From contig MU404056.1 in NCBI GenBank assembly GCA_022695795.1, forward strand, positions 806,001 through 870,000: a stretch of 64,000 bases of DNA, written 5' to 3'. A model generated the notes under the pieces. It was not told where the DNA came from, made no database searches, and saw nothing but the letters and a program-made list of their open reading frames with translations. The DNA is from Biscogniauxia marginata (Eukaryota > Ascomycota > Sordariomycetes > Xylariales > Xylariaceae). Numbering within the stretch: position 1 is the first letter of the stretch; every line of letters begins with the position of its first letter. Below are positions 12,259 to 23,160 of the stretch, piece after piece. The position numbers and the translations under genes are program-made.

Positions 12259-15200
12259 AAAGTTCTTAAGTATTTTCTTTAAGTGGGTAACCTTCCCATT
12301 TAACAAGATATTATAACTAATTACTAACTTTTCTTAAATTTAATATCTTTTTAACTTTATACTTATTAGGGTTTTCTTTAAATTTTAATTGTTTTTTTAG
12401 CGAGGCGTTTTTTAATATTAGTTTTAAAAGCGAAATATGAAATATAAGATGTATTCTAGATTTTTTTAGTAATACTAGTTTATAATTGACTTTCGAAATA
12501 ACCTCTTTAATTTTATATAGTTTTAATTTCTTGAATTTAAGTTTTTTGTTAGGTCGCTTTGTTTTAATTTAAGGTGTTTTTAATGTTACGCTTTATCGTT
12601 AATAAAGCAAGTAAATCATATCTTTTCTCTTAAGAATTAGTCCCTTAATTTTTCTTTTATTATAATACTTTGTTATTCTATCCTAAATAAACTATAATTC
12701 TTTTTATAGCCGTTATTATACTACCTAGATCTTTTCAGATAGTACTTCTATTTTTAGGGCCTTTATTTCGACTTTTAGCGTTTTTATGAGTTTAATTGGT
12801 TGTTTTTAAGCTTCCGCCTTTTACTTATACACTGCTTTGTGTAGTAACATCTTTATATCTTCGTTAATTAAAGTGTTATATGCTATTTGGGTTATTAATA
12901 GTAATTCTACCTAGTTATTTATTTTCTAGTTGATATAGCTTCGTAAATATTGTTTTATTATTTAGTTTAGTTTTTTTGTTTATCCGTTTATTTAAGGGTA
13001 ATATATTATGAATAATTTTTATTTAATTCTCATTCGTTTTATTAGGTTAATCCAAAATTTTAATGTAAATAACTTGTCTCTATTTAAAACAACGCGTTTT
13101 AGTAACCCATGTTTGCTGACATATTCTCTTAAGAAGCTAAAAGCTAACTATTCTACTATGCTTAATTCGTTAAATAGTAAAAAGTAGGCGTATTTCGTAA
13201 GTCTGTTAACGATTACCTATATGCTGTTATAAGGTACTCCTGTGGTAGGATCTTTTGACTCTAGAAGTTTTATTACAAAGTCCCATGTAATTATATTTCA
13301 TGTTTTATTAGGTATTTAGGTTAGTTATAATAGTTTATATAGTTTATGTCGTAATGCTTTAGCCTTATTACAGATATTATAATTCTTTATAATTCTTTTA
13401 ACTGTTTATTGTATTCCTAGAAAGTTAAATTCCTTTTGAAGTCGTTTCATCGTTTTGAAAATCCCTTGGTAGCCATATAGAGGATATTTGTGAAATTCTT
13501 TAACGAATTTGTCCTGTACTTGTTCTAATACGTATACCTTTTCTTTATATAAGAGAAGTTCGTCGCTGGATCCTTATTAAGACTGTAATTGTTTTTCTTT
13601 TTAATTGTAATTTTCCTTGAACCGTTATTTCTAGTTTTCTATATTAATTCGTATATAAGTTAATACAATTAATCCGTTATTTTGTTGTTTAAATATTTGG
13701 ATATTTCTTTTATTAATTTTTGATTTATAATCTCCTTTTTTACTAAGAAGATCTATTTAAATGTTTTCCTTTCTTTTAATGTATTAAATTCTAAAATTGA
13801 ATTTAAACAAGAAAATCATTTAACGCTCGTGTCTTTAGTTAAACGTTTGTGTTATTATAAATCATGTAAGATTTTTATAGTTTAAATAAATATCGATAGG
13901 TTTCTTGGTTCTATTAAGCTATGGTTCCCATTCTTTTAGTGCTTTAATAACTACTAATAATTCCTTGTCGTAAATCTAATAATTTAATTTAGCACTATAT
14001 AGTGCTTTAAATAGGTACGCAACTAGGTACCATTTCCTATTATCTTTTAATTGCTCCAGGATTGCTTTAATAGCGAAATCTAAAACGTTTATCTTTAATC
14101 ATTTCCTTTTATTTTCATTTAGAAATTTATATATAATCTTATTAGTTATAACTTCCTTTAACTATTAAAAAGCCTGTTTAGCTTCTTTAATGAAATAGAA
14201 AGCCTCTCTTGTTTTTGTTAAAATAGTTAGTTCCGTTAATGGTTTAATAATACGCCCAAAATCTTTAATGAGTTATTTAACATAGTTAATAAAACCAAAA
14301 AATACGCGTATATTTATAACATTCTTAAGTTCTAGTTAATCCTTAATTATTACTATTTTTCCCTTTTAAATACGAATTTCTTCTAGACTTATTATAAACC
14401 CTAAATAGTTTAATTTCTTAATATACTATTCACTTTTAGTCGGATAAATAAGTAGGTTTACCTTTTCTAGGGCTTTTAACACTTGTTTTATATGTTCTTT
14501 ATATTCCTTTTCGTTTTCTAAGTAAATTAGTATATCATTTAAATAAACAAATACAAATTTATCCAGAAACTTACGAAGGACTATTATGATTATATGTTGA
14601 AATATAGCGGGTGTGTTAATAAGTTTAAATAGCATAACTTTGTACTTATAATGTCTATATATCGTTCGAAAAGCTATATATTGTTCATATCCCTTAGCCA
14701 TTTTAATTATATAGTATTCATCGCGAAGGTTTAATACTATAAAGATTTAAGCCTTATTAATTTATCTTTTTATGAGTTTCATTAGTAGTAACAAATATCC
14801 GTTTTTCTTGGTTATTTCATTGAGGTGTCGGTAATCGATTATTCGTCGCCACACTAGGTTTCCTTTTTTATCGACACGTTACTTCCCGTTTTTATCGATT
14901 TTAAGTACCATGATCGCCGGGTATCCTAACAAGGATTTAAATTCTTGAATATATCCTTTATCGAGATCCTCCTAAATTCCTTTTTATAGTGCTTTTTGTT
15001 TTTCCTGATTTATAAAATATATTAAAAACAATTTTAGCTATTTTCCTTTTTTAAAGTGAATTTAGTGATCTTACTAGCTATGTTTTAATAATTCTTTCTT
15101 TGTTTTATTTCTAAATAATTTATAAAAACGGAAGTACTCACGCAGTACTCTCTTCGTTAAATCTTCAAGTTTAATTACTTAAATTATATAAGCGATATAT

Positions 15201-15660
15201 TTCGTTTCTGTATTCGTTTTTTTAGGGTTATTTACGGTATTTATCTCGTAACCCGTAATAATTAACTCCTCCTATTTTTAATTTCAATAAAGCGTGTTTA
15301 TCTCGAAATTTATTCGTAAATTACTTTTTTTAAACTAATTCATTCTTAAGATCATGTCGTGATTTAATATATATATAATGTCAAGGATAACTTATTTAAA
15401 ATGTCCTTAAATAATTACCGAGAAAGGAATTGTTTTTTTAACACCTTACTATTCTCGTAACTAAATATGTTTCCCTTAAAGTTTTATAGCTTATATGGAA
15501 TTTGTTTATATACTTATGGTATTCTGTCTTCTTAAACTACCTTTATTAAAACATAGCTTTTATTTACTCTTAAATCTATTAGGGCTTTATACTCCTTTCC
15601 ATTATATCTAACTTTAGTTATAATAATATTATTAAGTCCCGACTAGACTTCATATAAAAA
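12070..15660 (-). pseudogene. pol of copy A: protease-RT-RNase H-integrase-chromodomain
   Basis: In transcription order: a protease near 15575, where the DSG triad reads Asp-Leu-Arg (S-to-L and G-to-R by single C>T/G>A changes). An RT open stretch at 14426-14701 includes FQHIIIIVLRKFLDKFVFVY and a catalytic YxDD box written YLND at 14534-14545. RNase H lies around 13900-14200. An integrase with a His-His-Cys-Cys finger lies around 13310-13540 (FHKYPLYGYQGIFK, then CNICNKAK). A chromodomain near 12180-12400 has ENPNKYKVKKILN, YLVKWEGYPLKENT and FKHLKNL. A tail with ERKKGRP follows. Stops replace Gln and Trp throughout. No active product is possible from this copy. Confidence 0.85.
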
Positions 15661-17357
15661 CTTATTATCCATGGCTTCTCGCTGCCTTACTAGCGAGAGC
15701 CTTTACCGTTTTTTGGTTTTCCACGTCCCTTCCTTTTTAGTTTTCTTTTAATTATTATAACCCAGATATCCTTCTATTCTTAGGTTTTTATAAAAGCGTG
15801 TTTCTAATAATCATTGCTTAAACAATCTCTTTAATTACCCTTTATATAATAGGGGGTAAAAAGTTTATCTTTTATACAAAACCTTGTATATTAAAACTTT
15901 AATTCTTCTTTGAGAGCCTTTTTATAACCCAAATTCGTTTTATTAACTCGGAATTTCTTAAAGTTCTAAATTATCCTTAAATAAAAGGAGTAATTACTAA
16001 GTCTACTTACTAAGGGTATCTTAATATCTCTCCTTAGGTTTATATTGATTTTTGGGAGCTTCCTTTCTTTTTTGAGGTATACTTTAGTAATTCGTTTATA
16101 GCCTCGTTTAGTTACACGTGTTTTTACTTGTTACTTTATTAAGTGTTTCCCTATAAAGCCGAATAAATTAATATCGTATTTAGTTCGTTTTTCGAGCTAT
16201 TATGGAAAATATAGTCCCTTTTATAATTCCCATAATTCTTCCTTTATTTCGTCTTCTTCGAAACCTGCTTTAAGCAAGTCATGTATATCGCATAATACCG
16301 AGATATAACACATGCAACCTTTAGCCATTACTTCGTAGCTTTTTTCGGAGCTTAGGTGAAAATAACATGCTTTAAGGTAATATAACCATCGTGGAGTGTT
16401 ATCGCAAATGCACTTATTTTCTTCTATATCGTTACTCTCTAGTTCTTAAGAATAATAACCGGCTTTATCTTTAGAACTTTTATATACTTAATAAGCGTCG
16501 TTAATACAAAAGCTTTAATATAACGATATATATTTTCTTAAGTTTTAATAGACATTACAACTATTATTTATATAAAGCCTTTAATTTAAGCTATTATACT
16601 GGCTTTTCTCTTAATAGGTTTCGCATTTGTCGTTTTTATAGTGGCTTTAATATAGATCACCATAGTTTAACTTAATTCCTAAGTCATATCCTAGCTTGTA
16701 ATTATCGTATACGTATAATAGTTCGCCTTTGTTATATCTTTGTTTAGCTTATTTTAGTGTAAGATGTCCTAGATATAAGTGGTCATCCTCTAGGCAGTCT
16801 TTGCGATTAATTTAATAAAATTTACAAATTCCTTTTATAAAAGCCTCCTTAATCTTTTCTACCTTAATAATACCGATAATAAATACTTGGTTTATTTCTT
16901 TATTATTTTTAAATTAAACCCTTGCTTCGGCGACTCTTTTCTTAAGTTAAAGAATCCCTTTTATTCTTAGTTCCTGTTTCTTAAAACTTCGATACTCGTT
17001 TTTATAATGTCCTTTCTTTTTATAATTAAAACATTTAATGATTAATTTATCTCGTTTCTTCCGTTCTTTTTAAATAACGTTAATTTTAATAGGATTTAAC
17101 TTTATTCTCGTGCCTTTTCTGGTTCCAGCACCGCTTTTATAATTTCCTTCCTTTAGCTAGTCGCCATTCCTTCGTTATACCGTCTTTTTCTTTTTAAGGT
17201 ACCGTTTAAAGTTTTCGTTATTAATAACAATTGTTATTATAACGTAGTTATTGAACTTTCCTAGGTTCCTTTCTTTATATAGATTTATCTTATATAACTC
17301 ATTTTTTATATGGTTTTTTAATCCTTAATAAAACAAGTAATATAGGCTTTTAATAAA
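15661..17357 (-). pseudogene. gag region of copy A (truncated at its 5' end)
   Basis: The minus strand reads a CCHC zinc knuckle near 16985-17050 as CFNYKKKGHYKNEY, in which the second and last Cys have become Tyr. Between the knuckle and the protease is a long Cys-rich segment (16100-16450, with CYFHLSS, MCYISVLCDIHDLLKAGF and a KYDINLFGF piece) that is also present in copy B, so it is a conserved part of this family's Gag and not random sequence. The coding sequence stops abruptly at the junction near 17357. Confidence 0.75.
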
Positions 17358-20272
17358 AATCTAGTATCCTTTTTATTTCATACTTATTAGGGTTTTCCTT
17401 AAATTCTATTTGGTTTTTTAGTAAGGCGTTATTTAATGCTGGTTTTAAAAGTAAAACATGGAATATAAGATATATTTTAAATCTTTTTAATAGCGCTAAC
17501 TTGTAATTAACTTTCGAAATAACCTTTTTAATCCTATATAGTTTTAACTTCTTGAATTTAAGTTTTTTGTTAAGTTGTTTTGTTTTAATTTAAAGTGTTT
17601 TTAATGTTACGCCTTGTTATTAGCGAAGTAAATAAACCATGTCTCCTCTTTTAAGAATTAATCCTTTAATTCTTTTTTTGTTATAATACTTTGTTATTTT
17701 ATCTTGAATAAATTGTAATTCTTTTTATAGCCGTTACTATATTGCTTAGACCTTTTTAAATAGTACTTTTACTCTCGGGGCTTTTATTTCGACTTTTAAT
17801 GCTTTTATAAGTTTAATTAGTTATCTTTGGATTTCCGCTTTCTACTTATACACTGCCTCGTATAATAACATCTTTATATCTTTATTAACCGAAGTGTTAT
17901 ATGCTATTTAAGTTATTAATAGTAATTTTATTTAGTTATTTATTTCTTAGTTAATATAACTTCGTAAATATTGTTTTATTATTTAGTTTAGTTTCTTTAT
18001 TTATTCGTTTATTTAAGGATAATACGTTATAAATAACTTTTATTTGACTCTTATTCGTTTTATTAGGTTTATTTAAAATTTTGAAGTAAATAATTTGTCT
18101 TTATTTGAAATAATGCGTTCCGATAATCCATGTTTATTAACGTATTTTTTTAGGAAATTAAAAGCTAGCTATTTTGCTATGCTTAACTCGTTAAATAGTA
18201 AAAAGTAGGTATATTTCGTGAGTTTGTTAACAATTACCTATATGCTGTTATAAGGTACTCCTATAGTAGGATCTTTTAACTTAAGGAGTTTCATTACGAA
18301 ATTCCATGTAATTATATATTACACTTTATTAAGTATCTAAGTTAGTTATAGTAATTTATATGGTTTATATCGTGATGCTTTAGCCTTATTATAAACGTTA
18401 TAATTCTTTATAATTCTTTTAATTGTTTATCGCATTCCTGGAAAGTTAAATTCTTTTTAAAGTCGTTTTATCATTTTGAAAATTCCTTGGTAACCATGTA
18501 AAGGATGTTTATGAAATTCTTTAACGAATTCGTCTTATACTTATTTTAGTACGTAGACCTTTTCTTTATACGAAAGAAGTTCGTTGCTAGATCCTTGCTA
18601 AGACTATAATTATTTTTCTTTTTAATTGTAATTTTCCCTGAAACGTTATTTCTAGTCTCTTATGTTAATTCGCATATAAATTAATACAATTAATCCATTA
18701 CTTTGTTATTTAAACATTTAAACATCTTTTTTGTTGATTTTTAACTTATAATCTCCTTTTCTACTAAGTAGGTCTATTTAAACGTTTTCCTTTCTCTTAA
18801 TATAATGGATTTTAAAATTAAACTTAAATAAGAAAATCATTTAGCGCTTATATCTTTAATTAAGCGTTTATGTTATTATAAATCGTGTAAGATTCTTATA
18901 ATTTAAATAGATATTAATAAGTTCCTTAGTTTTATTAAGTTATAATTCCTATTTGTTTAGTGCTTTAATAACTATTAATAGTTCTTTATTATAGATTTAA
19001 TAATTTAATTTAATATTATATAGTGCTTTAAATAGGTACGTAACTAGGTACCATTTTTCATTGTTTTTTAGTTGCTTTAAAACTGCTTTAATAGCGAAAT
19101 CTAAGGCGTTTATCCTTAGTCGTTTCTTCTTATTTTTGTTTAAAAGTTTATATATAACCTCACTAGTTATAACTTCCTTTAGTTGCTTAAAAGCCTATTT
19201 AGCTTCTTTAATGAAATGAAAAGCTTCTCTTGTTTTCGCTAAGGTAATTAGTTCTGTTAATAGCTTGGTTATTCGCCCGAAATCTTGGATAAGTTATTTA
19301 ACATAATTAACAAAGCCAAAGAATACGCATATATTTATGACATTCTTAGGTTTTAATTAATCTTTAATTATTGTTATTTTTCCCTTTTAAATACGGATTT
19401 CTCCTGGACTTATTATAAACTTTAAATAATTTAGTTTTTTGATATGTTATTCACTTTTAATTAAATAAATAAGTAGGTTTGCTTTTTCTAGGGCTTTTAA
19501 CATTTATTCTACATATTCTTTATATTCCTTTTCGCTTTTTAAGTAAATTAATATATCGTTTAAATAAACAAATATAAATTTATCTAGAAATTTACGAAGA
19601 ACCGTTATAATTATATATTAAAATATAGTAAGTGTATTAATAAGTTTAAATGGCATAACTTTGTATTTATAATGTTTATATACCGTTTAGAAGGCGATAT
19701 ATTATTCATATCTTTTAACCATTTTAATTATATAATAACTATCGCGAAGGTTTAATGTTATAAAGATTTAGGCTTTATTGATTTATTCTTTTATGAGTTT
19801 CATTAATAATAACGAGTATTCGTTTTTTTTATTATCTTATTAAGGTGTTAATAGTTAATTACTCGTCGTTATACTAGATTTCCTTTTTTATTAACATGTT
19901 ACTTCTCGTTTTTATTGATTTTTAATATTATAATTACCGGGTATCTTAACAAGGACTTTAATTCTTGAATATATCCTTTATTAAGATCTTTTTAAATTCC
20001 TTTTTATAATGCTTTTTGTTTTTCTTAATTTATAAAATATATTAAAAATAGTTTTAATTACTTTCTTTCTTTAAAGTAGATTTAGTAATCTTACTAGTTA
20101 TATTTTAATAATTCTTTTTTTGTTTTATTTTTAAATAATTTATAAAAACGAAGGTACTTGCATGATACTCTTTTCGTTAAATCTTTAAGCTTAGTTACTT
20201 AAATTATATAAGCGATATGTTTTGTCCTTATATCCGTTTTTCTGGAGTTACTTATGGTATTTATCTCGTAAC
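17358..20272 (-). mobile_element. chromovirus pol fragment, minus strand, cut at both ends
   Basis: Parallels copy A base for base but with different RIP changes. It begins inside the chromodomain (ENPNKYEIKR at 17360-17400), then integrase (about 17900-18600), RNase H (18850-19250), RT with a YLND box near 19555, and the start of the protease side (20200). The left end is joined directly to copy A gag; the right end stops at the LTR of copy B. No LTR, gag or polypurine tract remains. All frames are broken by RIP-type stops. Confidence 0.85.
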
Positions 20273-20652
20273 TGTTACGAACTAACAGGGGTTGGAAAGG
20301 TGGATGGTCATGTGAACGTGGGTCACGTGACCTATGGTAACATTCTCTGTTGCTCTCACAGAGAATGAGAGAGAATGATTAAGGATGTTAGGCATTGTCC
20401 CAGGAGGAAATTAAGTATAAAAAGGATGGGATTTCTTATGTATCTAGTTATTTATTTTCTCCAGCTATTAATCTAAGATTATAATCACTCTTTAATACTA
20501 TAGTAAAAGTACCTTAAAACCTCTCTAACGAATATAACATTATAAATTAATTAAATTAATCTTAACTTATTATTACCTTTAAATTAAGAAAACCTAGTAC
20601 GTACTTATTTGTGAAGTTAATTAACTAGGAAAATATAGGGAGGTTCGTTACA
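20273..20652 (+). repeat. 5' LTR of copy B (380 bp)
   Basis: Begins TGTTACGAACTAACAGGGG and ends GGTTCGTTACA, a TG..CA LTR with an 11-bp terminal inverted repeat. It contains a GGTCACGTGACC palindrome near 20309, one unit of the AGAGAATGA/TTCTCTG hairpin sequence (about 20342-20380) and a TATAAAAAGG box near 20418 in the correct orientation to drive gag-pol. Confidence 0.92.
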
Positions 20653-20676
20653 TTTTGATAGCTCCTTAATTAGTGC
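20653..20676 (+). promoter_or_regulatory. candidate primer-binding site of copy B
   Basis: The sequence directly after the 5' LTR, TTTTGATAGCTCCTTAATTA, is conserved next to the LTRs at 31553 and 34400 as well. Undoing one G-to-A change would give TGGTAGCTCC, which would pair with a tRNA 3' end terminating in CCA; the primer tRNA is not identified. Confidence 0.45.
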
Positions 20677-20728
20677 TTAATATTAGTTTAAAAGGAGGGA
20701 CTTTTAATTAAATAATCCCAGGACAAGC

Positions 20729-23160
20729 ATGCCCTTTAAAACCAGAGGGTAACAAGAAAAAAAATAAATAAAAGAATAATAATTAATAAGCTTTTAAACG
20801 AAAGTTTTAAGTCCTTTTACGATATAATAAAAAGGTTTAAAAGAATTAACATAAAAGTCTATTATAATTGTAGTTAAAAAAGAGTTATAAGAGGACATCT
20901 CGAAAGCTCAGCACGAAGAATCATTTAAGGAAGAAGAAAAGGAGGAGGAAAAAACACCTAAAAAAGAAAACAAATAAGCAAAATAACCCTTACCTCTTAA
21001 AAACAAGTAATCGAAACTACCCTTAAACGATAGCGACCCTAATAACTCAAACGACGAAAATAATATAATAACCCTCGACGTAAAGGGTTTTAAACTAATT
21101 ACACCTAGTAAATATAATAGGTTAAGCGATTTAGAAGGATTTTTAATTTAAGCCGGAACCTATTTACGGTTCTATTATAAAACGATTACTACTAAGGAAT
21201 AAAGGGTTTTCACGGTATTTTAACTCCTCGCCGGAACCGCCTTAACCTGGTTTTAACCAGTGTTAAAGAATTATTTAAAAAACGGATTAAACGCCTAAAA
21301 AAATACAAAGAAAGTCTTTAAGAATTATAAGGAGTTTGAAAAACAACTTAGGTCTATGTTCGGCAATTTAATTCTTAAGTAATAAACTAAAGCTCGACTT
21401 TATAAATTACGACAAGATAAAAAGGCTTTAAATTACGTTATTAAGTTTAAGAAACTCGTAAACCAATCGTAATTACTTATTAAAAGCCTATATTACTTAT
21501 TTTATTAAAGATTAAAGGACTATATAAAGAATGAGTTATATAAAATAAATCTATATAAAGAAAGGAACCTAAGAAAGTTTAATGACTACGTTATAATAAT
21601 AATTGTTATTAATAACGAGAACTTCGAACGGTACCTTAAAAAGAAAAAGACGGTATAACGAAGGAATAGTAATTAGCTAAAGGGAGGAAATTATAGAAGC
21701 AGTGCCGGAACCAAGAAAGACACTAAAACCAAGTTAAACCCCATTAAAATTAACGTTATTTAAAAGGAACAAAAGAAACGGGATAAATTAATTATTAAGT
21801 ATTTTAACTATAGAAAGAAAGGACATTATAAAAACGAGTGCCGAAGTCCTAAGAAATAGGAACTAAGAATAAGAGGGATTTCTTAACTCGAGAAAAGAGC
21901 CGCCGAGGTAAGGGTTTAATTTAAAAATAACAAAAAAATAAATTAAGTATTTATTATTAGCATTATTAAGGCAGAAAAAAACAAGGAGACTTTTATAAAA
22001 GGAGTTTATAAATCTTATTAAGTTAACTATAAAGACTATTTAAAGAATAGCTACTTATATTTAGGATATCTCACATTAAAACAAGCTAAATAAGGATATG
22101 ACGAAGGCAAATTACTATATAAATGCGATAATTATAAGTTAAGATACGACTTAGGAATTAAGTTAAACTATGATGATTTACACTAAAGCTATTATAATAA
22201 CGACAAATGTAAAACCCATTAAAGAAGAAGCCAGTATAATAGCTTAAACGGAAGGTTTTATATAGATAATAATTGTGATGTTTATTAGAGCTTAAAAGAA
22301 CATGTATTATTACATTAGAGCTTTTACATTAACGACGTTTATTAAGTATATAGAAATTCTAAGAATGAAACTAGTTATTATCTTTAAGAACTAAAAAGTG
22401 ATGACACGGAAGAAAATAAGTGTATTTGCGATAACGTCCCACGATAGCCACATTTTTCTCAAGTATGTTATTTTCACTTTAGTTCCGAAAGAAGTAACGA
22501 AGTAATTATTAAAGGTTATATATATTATATTTTAGTACTATGCGACGTATATAACTTGCTCGGAGCAGGTTTCGAAGAAAACGAGATTAAAGAAGAATTA
22601 TAGGAATTATAAAAAGAATTATATCTTTTATAATGACTCGAAAAACGAACTAAATACGACATTAATTTGTTTGGCTTTATAGAAAAACACTTAATAAAGT
22701 AATAAGTAAAAACACGTGCGACTAAATAGGGCTATGAACGAATTATTAAAGTATACCTCAAGAAAAAAGGAAAGCTTTTAAAAATTAATATAAACTTAAA
22801 GGGAAATATCGAGATAACTTTAATAAATAAATTCAAGGATTATTCTTTTTATTCGAGGATAATTTAGAACTTTAAGAAATTCCGAGTTAATAGAATAAAC
22901 TTAGGTTATAAAAAGGCTCTTGAAAAAGAATTAAAGTTTTAATGTATAAGGTTTTATATAAAGAATAAACTTCTTACCCCCTATTACGTAAAAGGTAATT
23001 AAAGAGACTATCTAAATAATGATTACTAAAAACACGCTTTTATGAAAGCCTAAGAATAAAAAGACATCCGGGTTATAATAATTAAAAGAAAACCAAAAAA
23101 GAAGGAACATAAAAGACCAAAAAACGATAAAGGCTCTCGCTAGTAAGGCAGCAAGAAGCC
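20729..23160 (+). pseudogene. gag of copy B with CCHC knuckle and long Cys-rich segment
   Basis: An ATG at 20729 starts MPFKTRG, also found as MPLK/MPLR next to the LTRs of the two right-hand fragments. An acidic/Lys-rich stretch follows (KEEEKEEEKTPKKENK, near 20930-20975), then the gag core (DLEGFLIQAGTYLRFYY near 21130). The zinc knuckle YFNYRKKGHYKNEC lies at about 21795-21845, with two of its Cys turned to Tyr. From 22080 to 22700 a Cys/His-rich region not typical of simple Gag proteins reads CDNYKLRYDLGIKLN, then CICDNVPR, VCYFHFSSE and KYDINLFGF. The stops are RIP-type. Confidence 0.75.

Larger units (their letters stand above)
11097..17357 (-). mobile_element. Ty3/Gypsy chromovirus copy A, minus strand, 5' end lost
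   Basis: Read right to left the order is gag (zinc knuckle near 17000), protease, reverse transcriptase, RNase H, integrase, chromodomain, polypurine tract, 3' LTR. That gene order and the chromodomain define a chromovirus. The right boundary (about 17357) is an abrupt junction inside gag: the sequence switches to the chromodomain end of another copy, so the gag start, primer-binding site and 5' LTR are missing. Stops from Gln/Trp codons and Cys-to-Tyr changes are everywhere, consistent with RIP inactivation. The element also carries an antisense accessory frame (separate entry). Confidence 0.88.
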
